Shown piece after piece: positions 11,166 through 23,230 of a stretch of DNA of 64,000 nt (its first letter is position 1; each line of letters starts with the position of its first letter). The notes beneath the pieces are model-generated. The model worked only from the letters and a program-made list of their open reading frames with translations, ran no database searches and was not told the DNA's origin. A program made the position numbers and the translations under genes. This DNA comes from Talinum fruticosum (Eukaryota > Streptophyta > Magnoliopsida > Caryophyllales > Talinaceae): the NCBI GenBank assembly GCA_021018815.1, contig JAITYX010000012.1:5629001-5693000 (forward strand). Direction: 5' to 3'.

Positions 11166-11806
11166 TGTGAGAGTTGGAGAGAAAAGATGAAGCTTTTCGA
11201 GTGAGAGAGAGAGAAGAAGGTGTAGAAGAGAAGAAAACGAAAATGGTAGAAGAAAAGAGAATAGAGCGAGTTAGGACTTACGAGAGAGAGAGCTTCTTCA
11301 ACGCTTGCGGAAGATCGAGGGTCACTTGTTCACGTAGAAAACTTCCGCGAGAAGATTTTTGTTTGAGAGGGAAGGAGTTTTAGAATACCGAGATGAAGAT
11401 GGATAGACGTTATTTATAGAAAATAACCGCGCCCGTCCATTAGCCGTTAAGTAACTCCGTTCGACTCGGCTTGTCCATCGGTCACCAAAGACCGGTGTGA
11501 CGGTTCTTCTTCAACGGTTGAGAAACAAGCGGTTTGAAATCTACGGTTATGATCCGATCGCGGCGCTCGAGAAAGAGAGAGAAAAGATTTTGAAATTATA
11601 ATCCGAAACTCTCCATTGTTCTAGAGATAGTTTCGAGAAAATTTGATGTCCAAATTTCTCTACGTGCGAGTTTGACTCGGAAAGATTTCGAGTGACTCGA
11701 AACACGAAATAACTATCGGCCCAGGTATCACGGAATCAAGCCGAACTAATGGTTCTTAACAACGAGAGCACATAGCACGAAATATGTAATAATTGTAACA
11801 CGAGAA
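11166..11806 (-). promoter_or_regulatory. Spacer between pol and the extra ORF with an internal TATA-like site
   Basis: On the minus strand CTATAAATA occurs at 11411-11419, about 245 bp before the ATG at 11165. The bases around it (tatttataga, then an AACC-rich stretch and tagccgtta) resemble the TATA region of the LTRs at 8211 and 17461. This may be a second promoter derived from the LTR, giving the extra ORF its own transcript. That is inference from local similarity only. Confidence 0.4.
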
Positions 11807-14800
11807 CTAAGCATTTAACATACCAAGCTCATTCCGAATAAAGCAAAATTGATCTTCACCAAGAGGCTTAGTAAAGATATCAGCTAATTGAAGATTAGTA
11901 GGAATGAACTCAAGTGCAATATCACCCTTTTACGAGTGATCGCGTAAGAAGTGATACTGACCTCAATATGCTTTGTTTTTGAGTGCTTGGACAGGATTCT
12001 TAGTGATGCTGATTGCGCTTTGATTGTCACACTTGATTGGAGCTGTGTTGAGAAATAGTCCAAGATCCTTCAAGTGTTGTTTTATCCGAGAGGATACGAG
12101 CGCAACAAGCTCCGGCGGCAATGTATTCGGCTTCGCGATTGATAGAGCTGCTGAGTTTTGTTTCTTTGAGTGCCGGGATATTAAGGATTGACCCGAAATT
12201 GGCAAGCTCCGGATGTGCTCTTTCGATCAACTTTGTATCCTGCGTAGTCTGCGTCCGAGTACCCGGTCGAGTCGGTTACGAGTTTACGGAATACCACGGT
12301 CCTAGATTACGAGTGCTCGCAAGATATCCGAATATTCTCTTCACCGCGAGTGAGATGTGATTCTTTCGGATTAGCTTGAAATCGTGCGCATAAGCAAACA
12401 CTAAACACTATATCGGCCTGCTTGAAGTAAGATATAACGGTGATCCAATCATACCTCGATAGAGTTTTTGATCTCTTGCTTTACCTTTCTCATCCGAGTC
12501 GAGCTTTATCTTTGCTTTGCTCATGGGGGTAGATGCGTGCTTTGCATCTTGAAGTTTATATTTCTTCAGCAGTTCCTTGGTGTATTTTGATTGATGAACA
12601 AAGATTCCATCTTTGTCTTGTTTGATTTGCAACCCAAGGAAGAAATTGAGTTCTCCCATCATACTCATTTGGAACTCTTGACTCATCAACTCGAGAAAAT
12701 TCTCGACACGAAATTCATTAGTAGCACCGAAAATAATATCATCAACATATATTTGAACAATAAGAAAATCTTTCCCTTTGGTCTTTATGAATAGAGTCTT
12801 GTCGATCTGACCTCTTTTGAAATCATTTTGAACCAAGAAGCTGCTCGAGTCTTTCATACCAAGCACGAGGGCTTGCTTAAGACCATAGAGAGCCTTTTGA
12901 AGTTTGAAAACATGATTTGGAAATTACGAGCTTTCAAAACCGGGAGGCTGCTCGACATAAACTTCTTCTTCAATAAAACCATTGAGAAAGGCACACTTAA
13001 CATCCATTTGATATAATTTAATATGCATGCGGGATGCAAATGCCAACGATATTCTAATGGCTTCAATTCCTTCTTCTTGATTGTAACCTTGAGCTACAAG
13101 TCTAGCCTTGTTTCGACTACTACTCCACCCTCATCCAGTTTGTTCTTGAAAACCCATTTGGTTCCTATAGCTGGGTGGTCGGAAGGTCGGTTGGTCGAGT
13201 CCGAGACTTGGTTTCTTTCAAATTGATTTAGTTCTTCTTGCATGGCCTCTACCCATTCAGGTTCATTAAGGGCTTCTAGTGCATTTTGGGTTCGATTAAT
13301 GAGATGAATGCGGTGAATGCACATAAATTGTGTAAAGAAGAGCGAGTTCTTACCCCACTTGTTGATATCGAAATGATGTTTTCTTGGGGATGATTGGAAG
13401 TAAATTTGAATGCTTTACCAGTTCTTTGATTCACCATGTTTGTGGGCTGAATTACTTGATCTTGAGAGGCTTGTTACGAGTGATCCTCTTCATTGACTTG
13501 TTCGTTACGAGCAACCTCTTGAGCTGTCTCATTTTGAGCTTCCTCGTTACGAGTGGTCTCAATCCGAGTCTTAGTAGGCTCATCTTCGTCATCATCCTTT
13601 ACGAGCTTCGGTTACGAGTATGAAGACTCACTTGGTTTCTCCTGTTCAAGCTCATCAAACACTACGTGGATACTCTCTTCCACTTTGTTAGTTCGCTTGT
13701 TGAAGATACGATAAGCTTTGCTATGAGAGGAGTAACCTAGAAAAATACCTTCGTTCGATCGAGCATCAAACTTAGTCGGATGATCCATACCATTGTTGTG
13801 GACAAAGCACTTACATCCGAAAGGTCTGAAATAGGAAATATTTGGCTTCTTCCCTTTGTAGAGCTCATAAGGTGTTTTCTTCAGAATGGGTCCGATGAGG
13901 CATCGATTGAGAGTGTAGTTGGTCTGTGTTTCTTGCCTCGCGCCGAAGTAGTAAGGCAAGTTGTGTTCAATCATCATTGTCCTTGCTATCTCTTCAAGGG
14001 TTCTGTTCTTTCTCTCAACTACTCCATTCTGCTGAGGAGTTACGGGTGCTGAGAAGTTGTGAGAGATTCCATTCTTGTCACAAAACTACGAGAATTCGAG
14101 TAATCGAACTCCCTTCCATGGTCGGTTCGAATCTTTTGAATCTGAGTACGAGACTCAACTTGAATCTTTCTACGAGCTTGCTGAACTCCTTGAAGGCTTC
14201 ATTTTTATGCTTGAGAAAACACACCCAGGTAAATCTTGAAAAATCATCGATAATAACAAGTATGTAAGATTTACCTCCGAGACTCTTCACAGGAATTTCA
14301 CCACATAGGTCCATATGCGATAATTCAAGCACGTTGGATGTGGAAGCTGTCTTCGAGAGATTTGAATGAGGATCGACTTGTTTCCCTACGGTGCATGCTT
14401 CACATACTTTGTCCTTCTCAAACGCACGAGTTAGGTAAACCTCTAACCAGACTATAAGATGCAAGCTTTTTGATAGTATGCATGCTAATATGACCTAATC
14501 TACGATGCCAAGTCCAAGAATCATCTTGAAGAGATGCTTTTAAACGAGGATAAGTTCGACTTGGGTCAGCAAGAGGGATGATGTAGGTATTACCTGATCT
14601 CTTACCTGAGAGTTTTATCTCTTTGGTGGTCTCATCCGTGACGTAGCACTTGGATTGGGTGAATCTTACCTCTTGACCCTTGTCACATAGCTGGGAGATG
14701 CTAAGTAGATTGTACTTTAGCCCTTTGACAAGGTATACTTGGGCTCACCGGATTGCTTCCTTTTCCAATCTTTCCAATGCCCACTATTTTACCTTTCGTT

Positions 14801-14952
14801 GTCATCACCAAAAGTCACCTTTCCTCCTTTATATGACTCCAGCTCGGAAAAGAGTCCTTGGTCACCTGACATGTGTCGACAACATCTCGTTGTCTAGGTA
14901 CCGGTGTCCTTTTAATCTTTTACGAGTGACCTGCAAAACAGAGAGAATCTAA
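11807..14952 (-). pseudogene. copia pol: protease, integrase, reverse transcriptase, RNase H
   Basis: Reading leftward: the protease region shows CRHMSGDQGL near 14860-14890, with the LD of the catalytic LDSG in another frame. The GAG-pre-integrase block WHRRLGH lies near 14500 and the metal-binding C..C in VCEACTVGK near 14390. The integrase core has HMDLCGE (first Asp), TDHGREF (second Asp) and QQNGVVERKNRTLEE (Glu) between about 14320 and 14000. RT shows [14 protein letters not shown] (about 13150), then YVDDIIFGATNEF, the catalytic YxDD, at about 12710-12750, and FFLGLQIKQD. RNase H shows AEYIAAGACCA near 12110 and KCDNQSAI near 12030. The stop codon is at 11807-11809. At least six frame changes separate these blocks. 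All domains of an autonomous element are present, but the copy as read cannot make an intact polyprotein. Confidence 0.9.
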
Positions 14953-16756
14953 CCCTTCTCACTTCCTCTAACGAACCCAGTAACATTCCTTACTTGTGGT
15001 CCTTTTACGAGGAAGAAGGTACTTCGGAACCCGATTTGAATGACTTTGGGTTTTGTCTGATTCTGAGTCTTCCTCTCGAGAAGCCGAGTCTGTGTCTCTT
15101 TCCTTTTAAAAACCTTTCCTTTTAAAACAGGAGAAAATGGTTTCTTTTTGTAAATAGGTGCGGGTTTTAGTCCTCCTTTCATTTACGTGAATGGGACCAT
15201 GCTCGACCTTTTTGAACTTTACGGTTACGGAATCCTTTTGAACAATTACGAGTAAGAATTAGATTCTTCCTCTTTGTTGAAACCAAGACCTTCTTTTCGA
15301 AACGAGACACATTGTGATCCCAAGAGCATGTCAAGGTTCTTCGACCTTGAGTAAACTTTAAAACCGAGATCTTGAGACTCGGTGAGCTTCGTTTTAGTCG
15401 CTCATTTTCTTTCTTGAGTAACTCAAACTCGGTCTCATTAGCTTGAGCACTTGTCTTGAGTTCTCCGAGTATGAGTCTCAGTTTTTCTAACTCGTTTTTA
15501 AAGAAGTGCTCTCGAAGTGATTGACTCAAGTTGTTCCTTGAAATGAGAAGAATCGGAATTGGACTTTTCTTCCAAAGTAAAGATATATTTAGCTAAATCA
15601 ACTTTGGAGAATTTGAGGAAGTAGTTTATTACCTCTTGAGGATCGGTTTCCTCCTTGTACGAGTGCGAGTCGACTCTCTTTCGGCTTCCGAGTCGAAATT
15701 GCCATCGGACACTTCGAGTCATCCGAGTCCTCGTCGTCTTCGAGATGAATCCTCATCGCTCCATGTTGCCATCATGGCCTTTTTCTTCTTCCTGTCCCTT
15801 CTTCGTTTTGGACGAGTCCTTGACTATGTGGTCTTTGCTTGCCACATTCAAAACATCCAGAATTCTTAGACAAAGATAACTTTGAGGGTGAAGAAAACTT
15901 ACCTTTTACTGTCTCTCTTCTCCTTTTTGTAGAATTCTTCTTTTGGTCTTTTGTCCCATCTTTTATGCTTCATCATTCTCTTGAAGCCTCTTGCAATGAG
16001 TGCCATGGGATCATCTTCGAGTCGGAGGAGCTCGGACTAGCTTCTTTGGATTACGAGGCTTTAAGCGCAATGTTCGTTTTGACAGTACCCTCGGCATCTT
16101 CTTCTTCCGAGATGTATCTCATGAGTCGAAGCTTTCCAATGAGCTCGTCTAGCTTCAAGAGTGAGAGGTTACGAGCCTCTTCTATGGCGAGTCACCTTAG
16201 GACCCCATCGTCTCTTGGGTAGGCTTTTGAGAATTTTCCGACACATTTCTTCATGGGAGATTTTCTTTCCCAGAGATTTGAGATTGTTGGTGATCTCGGT
16301 GAAGCGAATGAACATCCGAGTAATGTTCTCTTCGGCTCCATTTTGAAAAGCTCATATTTGTGAAGATACTTGGCTGATCTTCGCTTGTCTCACTGACTTG
16401 TACCTTCGTAGGTGTTGACCGAGTGTCCCACACCTCTTTAGCAGAGTCACGAGCGGAGACTCGATTATATTCTTACGAGCTTATGGCGCACATGAGGATG
16501 TTCATGGCTTTGAAGTTCTTTCCGAACTTCTCGCCTGCTGCAGCGTGAACTCGGCCTTTGTCTTGGGAAGGATTACGAATTCATCTGTCTTCGTTGGAAT
16601 GTAGTTTCCTTGTTGTATGATTTCCCATACTTCTTCATCATGATCCATGAGGAAACATTCCATAAGCTTCTTCCAGTGACCAAAGTTTGAACCTTTGAAT
16701 TTTGGTGGCCTGTTGGAAGATCTTCCTTCGTCGAACTCTCCGGTGTTGTGAGCCAT
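14953..16756 (-). pseudogene. copia gag (capsid/nucleocapsid) region, frameshifted
   Basis: Begins at the ATG at 16756 with MAHNTGEFDEGRSS followed by RPPKFKGSNFGHWKKLMECF, the conserved start of plant copia gag (DUF4219/UBN2). WEIIQQGNYIP follows. Near 15850 a zinc knuckle CFECGK is visible; its distal half (DHIVKDS) is in the next frame and ends in Ser rather than Cys. The segment 15179-15722 encodes a heptad-rich helix (ELEKLRLILGELKTSAQANE) typical of SIRE-type gag C-termini. It would coat the RNA genome in virus-like particles. Several frameshifts make it non-functional as read. Confidence 0.8.
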
Positions 16757-16801
16757 CTGATCTTTAAACCTTTGGATTGTTAGATCCTTTACGAAAGGTT
16801 A

Positions 16802-16813
16802 GGCTCGATACCA
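16802..16813 (-). other. Primer binding site of the copia element
   Basis: On the minus strand TGGTATCGAGCC follows the LTR end (TTCA) after two bases. The first seven bases match the primer site for initiator tRNA-Met (TGGTATCAGAGC); then a base appears lost or changed. Confidence 0.8.
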
Positions 16814-16815
16814 AT

Positions 16816-18382
16816 TGAAGGTTTGTTCGGGGAGAGTCCGAGTCACCCTAGAGGGGGTGAATAGGGTAATAGAAAATTCTTCGCGAAAACACACGCTTTT
16901 TGACGAAAAGAGGTAAAGACAGTTTCGAGTCTAAACACGGGGTCGAAAAGATTGGACTCGAAAGCAATGAATCGGAAGAAACAAGAGCGAGTTAGGCACT
17001 CCGAGTCTAGAATGAACTCGGAAAGAGAACACGAGATATTTTACGTGGAAACCCTCCGGGGCGAGAAAACCACGGCCGTGTCAATCCGGACACGAAGTCA
17101 AATCCACTAATTTGAGTCCACAAAATACCGTGAAGCGGTCGAATCCGAGTTGCTCCCTTGGACAACTCTATACAAGTTTTCCTAGACTCGAAGTTACCTT
17201 ATCCGATCTAGTACTTCCTAGCTGAGATAACCCTTACAGCTAGGGACAACTAAGCTGAGTTAACCTTTATAGCTTAGTCAAGGGACCTTACAAAGAATGT
17301 AAGAAGAGTTTGTAACTAAGTACAAGACCTTACAACTCGAGAGTAATGAATTACGGAATGGGAGTTGTAAGTTGAAGATTGAAAGTAAATACAATAACTT
17401 TGAGCAAGTATGTGTATAAACAATATATTCGGTAACCTTCAAGTCTTGTGAAGTGGCTTCTATTTATAGATAACCAAGCGAGTAGCCGTTATCTTCATCT
17501 GTCGATCGAGAGTCTTCCGTGACCATTGATAATGACTTTCTAAGTCACTCAGAAAGTATCCGTTGAAATATGGACGTTGGACAACGGTTTAACTCTCTTG
17601 GAAGTCCCAAAACCATCGGTTGTGTCTTGAAAAATGAGGTGGAAACCACCGTTAGGCTTAGCGTTCAGTTTTCCGGATATGGAAGCGGACGGCTTCGACA
17701 CAATCTTACGGGACTAAAGCGGGGAGGTGAAAAGCCATATCTGCTGGTGATTTGACATTACGAAGCCGGCTACTTTTGTAGTTTGAAAAGATATCCTCGA
17801 TTGAATAACCTACAAAAGTAAAACACCTTCGGTTCTCAAAGTATAAAATACTTTGGTCCAAGGTTAGACACGAGATAATAAAATAATTATGATAATTACG
17901 CAATTGATTATCTAAGTCGGAAAAGAAATGGAATTTTACGAGTCTAATCTCCATGATACTCAGAATTCCATCTAACTTAGTCTTATGCGAAGAATCAAGT
18001 TCTATAACGAATATTAGAGTGGGAAAAGCTTGATATAGACTAAGCATGAAATAAACTACGAGTGCTGACCATGCAAACGATAGAGTAGATAACCATAAGT
18101 TAGATTACGAGTAAGCAACGGCGAAATACTTGGTATATTCAAAATGCGATTAATCCGAGTGAGAGTGGACTCGGAATAAAGAACCGGTTTTCGAGTCGCT
18201 AACTGAAAGCGATAAAAGAGATAAGTGAGGGCCGAAACACTTAGAGAAAATACTATTTTACTCAAGTAAGTTTCTAAGACACGAGAGAATGCCTTGGAAT
18301 CAAAACTCTACATGTATAGAATCGTTATACTCGATTCCTTTTGCATAACTCGGAGGAATATTGAGTAGTGTCCGAGTCTTCG
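16816..18382 (-). repeat. 5' LTR of the copia element, with promoter
   Basis: Partner of 7562-9134. It contains the TATA-like CTATAAATA at 17460-17469 (minus), so transcription would start near 17430 and run leftward. It ends (element sense) in CCTTCA next to the primer binding site. The outer end reads CG in place of CA at 18381-18382. Confidence 0.9.
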
Positions 18383-19440
18383 GTAACATCAAGGGTTAGG
18401 TTAACCGTATACAAGACACTTTCTCTTGTTAACGAGATGATGTTTTAGTTTAACTTTTAACTATGGAAGGTGTATTTTTTGGTATAGTTGTAGTTGGTAC
18501 AATTTGTAGCTTATATATGGTGAATGAAAGTTTGTGCAAGGAGGTGAATGATTATAGAGGACAATTTGTAGCTTATGTATGGTGAATGAAAGTTTCATAG
18601 CCGTATACACTTCCGTTGCATGAATCAATAGAAGTACATGGACATAACAGGTTTTCGGTTGTCCATCCCAAGGATTGATGTGGAACTTTCATAACAGGTT
18701 GTTCATCCCAAAGGTGAGAGGGAGGAAGTTTCGTTTGTACTGCAAAGGACATTAAATTGAACAAATTGACTTCGGATTTATGTGTAGAGTTTGTGTTACT
18801 CGCTCTTTTCGTTTAGATTTTTTAGGGGTTGTTTTGTGTATTTAGTAGGAATTAATCTTGTGTTTTCTCTTGGAGCCCACAATTTATAGCATTCTGCTAT
18901 TCATCGGTTTGAGTCTGTATTGTATATCATCGAGACATCTACATTAAGAGATGATGTTCAACTTTAATTATAGAAGGTATATATTTTGGTATAATTGTAG
19001 TTGGTGAATGAAAGTTTGTGCAAGCAGTTGAATGATTGTAGAGGGCATCTTATAAAATTAGAAGATTATATAATAAATTTGAAAAAGGTTCACTATAGTA
19101 GTGGAGAAAAGATTCACCGTAATATGGAAAAGGTTCACTGAAATTTCAAAAAGATTCCCTGCAATTTAGAAAAAGTCATGTTTCATGACCTTATAAATCG
19201 TAGTTAAAGGTTCACTGCAATAGAGAACAGGTTCACTGCAATAGAGAAAAAGTACACTAAAGTGTTGCTAACATAATTAATTTGTAGTATGACCAGGAGC
19301 AATCTCAAATTATGTTAATCAATCTCTAGTCCGCCCTCAAAGCTTTTAAAGACTTGTTTACCGGAAACACATTCTGAACATTTTGGGTGAGTCTTGGTTG
19401 GTGAAAGTGCTAACTCATTGAGCTTTTATTAATTGTGCTA
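18383..19440. other. MULE sequence right of the copia insertion, with internal duplications
   Basis: The stop codon that would end the Ulp1-like frame lies just inside this segment. About 18434-18561 and 18950-19046 are imperfect direct repeats (shared tatagttgtagttggt and gtgaatgaaagtttgtgca). About 18596-18770 repeats a piece of the transposase 3' region at 20709-20800 in the same orientation. At 19081-19260 at least six aaaaggttcact-type motifs follow one another. No intact gene is visible. Confidence 0.5.
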
Positions 19441-19881
19441 ATTGCTCTATTATTTTTGTAGGGTCGCCGATCTAGGTCTTTTCCATCGGAAGGTTTCCTT
19501 GGCGGTCCCGAGACTCAAGCACACCCCTCTAGCTAGCAAATGCCATCTAGTAGCATGATTGGAGCGGGTACTTCCTGTCGTTCTTCATGGCGTTCGCATC
19601 ATTGTAGTGCTTCTAAGGTGGGGCTAAGTACATGTATACATGGGCCTAGCTCCTCCGAGAACTATATGGATATCATGCCTTTTCAAGCACTTGACCCTCA
19701 TGGTAACCCGTTTGATTTTCATCGGATGTCATACATCGGGCCTTCTCATGAGGCTTCTCAATCCACTTGGGACTACGGGGTTAGCTCCTCGTTGGCTGGT
19801 AGGGACAAACGAGTTTCCACTTCAATCTTGGAGGATTTCGGCGACTATATCTTTGATAACGCCTCCGATGATGAAGATTGA
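19441..19881 (+). other. Unidentified exon-like ORF, copy 1
   Basis: A pyrimidine tract and TTTTTGTAG at about 19452-19460 look like a splice acceptor. An open frame then leads to a stop at 19879-19881. The recognisable block is FQALDPHGNPFDFHRMSYIG, followed by PSHEASQSTWDYG and an acidic end SILEDFGDYIFDNASDDED. A related block lies at 29272-29728 (copy 2: LQALDPYSNPYDFHRTSYSG). I do not recognise the family. Conservation of amino-acid blocks together with the intron border suggests the last exon of a transposon-borne gene. It lies between the two convergent MULE genes. Confidence 0.4.
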
Positions 19882-20167
19882 TCATCTTCTTGTAGGGTGC
19901 TTTTGTTAATGTTTAATTTTTGTATCATTTTGACTCTATGCAATGAGATGAATGCAAAGATTCAATTCTAAAATTGAAGCCATGTGTGTTCTTCAACATC
20001 CACAACATGTCTTCACCGAGTCTGCTGGAATGTTTGGGCTTATGTTAAGAGGGCTAATGCTATTTGTGGCTTTCTTTAAAGCATTCTTCTTTCTTGCCTT
20101 CACTTGATTACTCATCTTTTTAGCTATGCTCACTTTTCTTTTATTTCTTTGCCCTTTCTCCCTTGTC

Positions 20168-22974
20168 TTATTGGGATTTTGGACTATTCCTCTTGAGTTT
20201 ACATTTTTCTCTTCGATCCACAATCGTATATTGGGCCAATATCCTTTTCAAGAGTATCCTTAGCCTTTCCAAACAATTCGTCCCAAAAGCTCTTGTTTTC
20301 TCATTTGTGGCGGATGCAATTATGAGGGTACTAAATTTTCGCAGTGCTTGCAACCGCCAAACCGATGAAGAAGTGCCGGTAGATTTGCTTGAAACATCTT
20401 GCATTATTATCACCTTCCCAAGCCTTGATGTTTTTCCTCCATCTATCCAATATATATTTCTCGGGTATCTTCTTGACACAATACAAGTTAAATATCCTCA
20501 AGATATGGAAGCACAGAATTCCCATTTCTTCAAATTTTTTACATGTACAAGAAGTTGTTTCATTGACTCAATTGATGTTAACAATGTGGAAAAATTCATC
20601 AACTTGTTCCCTCCATACTCTATATATTAAACATGAAGCGGTCTCTTGAATTTTGGCCTGTGCACAAGATACTCCTTTTTGTACTCTTGCTGAAAAATAT
20701 GATACACTTCAGCCGTATACACTTCCGTTGCGTGAATCAATAGATGTACATGGGCAAAACAGGTTTCGGCCTTCCATCCCAAGAATCATAGTCTTTTCCG
20801 TTCTCTTTACTTCTCCACTCAGCTACCACATCAAGAAAGTTATTATAAAATTCACAAAGATCAGTAGTTGCTTGAAGTCCGCAAGAAATTGAGCGATTGG
20901 TTGATTCGACCCTCTGGGAAGATAAGATGCCTCCGGAAAAAAAATCTTTACCAAAAGCCGGACACCAATGATGTCTACTTCTATGAAGCTTCTTGAGCTA
21001 ATCATTTTCAGCACAATTGTATTCTATAGTCAACCTGAGAAAATCAAAAGAAAACAAAAGGATTCGGTGAGTGGTGATAAAGCAAATGTTTTTGTTGATC
21101 CGTTACTAACTTGCGGGGTATCTTTACTCAAATTCAAGGAATCCTTTCTATATGAATGTGTTCTAAGGAATCATTTCAATATAGTATTGTATAGTGAACC
21201 TTTACTCTATTTGCATGGTATCAATTCTATTCTGCAGTGAACTTTTAGTCTTTTGCAGGGTATCTTTTTACATTAAGATAACAAAATTAATTAATTTGGA
21301 AAAGAAGCTACAATGAAGCTCTTACCTAGTCCAATAATGGTTAAATTCTTCTTCAGTATCACAACCCATGAGTACATGGTTGAATTTGTCTGTGAAATTC
21401 TCCTGACATCTCAACATTCTTATATGATTCTTTGAATTTTCAATAATATGCCACACACATAGTTTGTGATGTGCTTGTGGAAATACCACTTTGATAGCAG
21501 CAGAAATGGAAGGTGCTTGGTCTATCATTATAGTCCTAGGATGCTTTCCACCCATTGATTCCAAGAAAGTTTGAAAAAGCCAGATAAATGACTCTATCCT
21601 TTCATTCAAAATGAACCCACATCCAAGCATTATATTCTTATTGTGATGGTTTATTCCAACAAACGGTGCACATATCATGTCGTATTTGTTGGTCCTGTAT
21701 GTGGTGTCAAATATAATCACATCTCCAAAGAGATCATAATCTTCTCTCATCATGCTATCCCTCCAAAAATGCTAGTGAGACTTGATCCTTCGCCAAGTTC
21801 AAAGTCAAAGTAAAAGTTGACATCCTCAACTTTCCTTTTCCTCAATATTCCTATTAAAGTGTTACTATCAGTACCATCCAAGTGCTTTCTTTTATCTGCA
21901 GCAAGCATATTATATGCATCTCCGATGGTAAACCCGAGGGTAGGTGAACCGCCTACCTCCTTCTTCAATAATTTCACGGTATCGAAACTTTTATTCTACA
22001 TGATTTCATTAGTTTCAGTAACTCTAATTCAAGCACTAGTCACTTTTCGTTGAGATTTCATAAAGTGACGTTTGTTCACATTGCAAAATGGATGATTGTG
22101 CAGCTTATCATGTCTCACGACAGTCCACACACCATTTACGTCTATTGAGAACCGAACCATTGCTTTGCAACCAACTCGTGTGACTTTCTTGACGTATGCC
22201 CTTTTGTCACCTTCTTCTTCATTTTTCCCACTTTGTCTCTTACTTCCTTGTTTCGCACAATAATACCTCTTCATAGTTATACCAGTGCCATATGTTCTAG
22301 ATCCGTTATTGTGGCGACGAATGTTGAATCCCACCATTAAACCATAATTGTTATACGGATCATATGCTTCTTGCTCGAGTTGACCATTTTCCCCATTAAT
22401 TCAAATTCAACATTCTCTTCATATAATTTCTCAGTAAGATTTTGATTTTGAGGATCTGCAATTTAGGTTAATAACTTATAAGAGAAATAAAATAGAACAA
22501 CTTGAATAGGTAAATACTGTTATTAGTCGTTTACATTGTTTGTTAATCTAGTGTACCTTTAATGGTTTCGAAGTGTATCTTTATTAGAAAATTAGTGTAC
22601 CTTTTGTGAAAATTATACAATCTTTTTATACCTCGTGATTTAACTTTTAAGAATATTGTCTTTAAGGAATTTTATCAAACATGTAACGTGCAATAATATG
22701 AAAACTAACAAATTAACACAAGTTACACAACAATATAACTTCAGCATGTTTCTAATAACTCATATATTTAGCATAAATCATACGTACCTTCACCTGTGGT
22801 GGGATAAATTGTTGTAGTTATCCTTCTTCAATTTCTTCTTCCATTGCATCGAGGTTTAGGCTGTTGTTCAACTTCTAATTCAGCAGGTTTAGGTTCTTGT
22901 TGAACCTCTAATAATTGTTATTCTTCAATCAGTAATAGCTTTGCTTCAGCAATTCTATTATCTTCAGAATCCAT
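20168..22974 (-). pseudogene. FAR1/FRS-type Mutator transposase
   Basis: From 22974 leftward: a short first exon (MDSEDNRIAEAKLLL) with an internal stop. The FAR1 DNA-binding region (GFNIRRHNNGSRTYGT, then GCKAMVRFSI and NHPFCN) spans about 22330-22080. A linker is at 21750-21977. The MULE catalytic core is at 21322-21753, with FDTTYRTNKYDM (first Asp), MIDQAPSISAAI (second Asp) and KLCVWHIIEN. A donor near 21328 is followed by an exon from about 21043 with WCPAFGKDFF and ESTNRSI. A SWIM zinc finger CTCKKFEEMGILCFH is at about 20505-20550, then IPEKYILDRWRKN. This is the architecture of the FAR1/FHY3-like Mutator transposases from which the light-signalling factors FAR1 and FHY3 derive. At least two frame changes and stops occur, so it is probably inactive. 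It would cut and paste the surrounding MULE. Confidence 0.85.
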
Positions 22975-23230
22975 AAATTGCTACTCGATTAGGGTTTGGT
23001 TTGTAGCAATTAAGTGTGATTTGGAAACCAATTAGAGAAATATTTATCGTCATTGTAGTTGGGGGATTGGGCTTTGGAAAGCATCGGTGAGGATTACATG
23101 AGCATGGTATCTCGGAAAACATCGGTGAGGATTGGGCTTTGGAAAGTATCAGCGTGGCCCATTTATAGTTTTAGCTATATTATATAGGGTATGCACAGTG
23201 CAAGATACACACGGTTGTACCTTGCACTTT
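22975..23230. repeat. Right-hand MULE border region
   Basis: Upstream of the transposase start the phrase catcggtgaggatt occurs twice (about 23083 and 23123) beside repeated gggctttggaaag. The outermost motif pair tgcaagatacac and gtaccttgcac (23200-23231) resembles the motif cluster at 2776-2975. No exact terminal inverted repeat could be paired with the left side. Confidence 0.35.

Larger units (their letters stand above)
7562..18382 (-). mobile_element. Ty1/copia LTR retrotransposon, SIRE/Maximus-like, nearly full length
   Basis: Two LTRs of 1573 and 1567 bp enclose a minus-strand coding interior in the order gag, protease, integrase, reverse transcriptase, RNase H, then an extra 3' ORF. 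That order (integrase before RT) defines copia. The LTR inner ends follow the TG..CA rule next to the PBS and polypurine tract; the outermost bases are mutated (CG for TG at 7562, CG for CA at 18381-18382). Flanks carry a 5-bp target duplication with one mismatch: GTAGC at 7557-7561 and GTAAC at 18383-18387. Size near 10.8 kb, long LTRs and the extra ORF suit the SIRE/Maximus lineage (inference). The insertion lies inside the Ulp1-like MULE gene. Frameshifts interrupt every domain. Confidence 0.9.
5283..23230. mobile_element. Mutator-like element (MULE) domain with convergent Ulp1-like and FRS transposase genes, split by a copia insertion
   Basis: The left part carries a plus-strand Ulp1-like gene and the right part a minus-strand FAR1/FRS-type transposase, so the two genes converge. 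Many plant MULEs carry such a pair. Subtracting the 10.8-kb copia insertion (7562-18382) leaves about 7.1 kb, a normal MULE size. The short aaaaggtac-type motifs occur in both halves and in introns of both genes, supporting a single unit. I could not define terminal inverted repeats or a 9-bp target duplication, so both ends are approximate. The left border is set at the first motif cluster and the right border at the last one (about 23190-23232). Confidence 0.6.

Noticed and set aside
5283..23230. Defined MULE terminal inverted repeats
   Set aside because: I compared the right border with sequence near 2.9 and 5.0-5.3 kb and found only short shared motifs, not a long inverted repeat.
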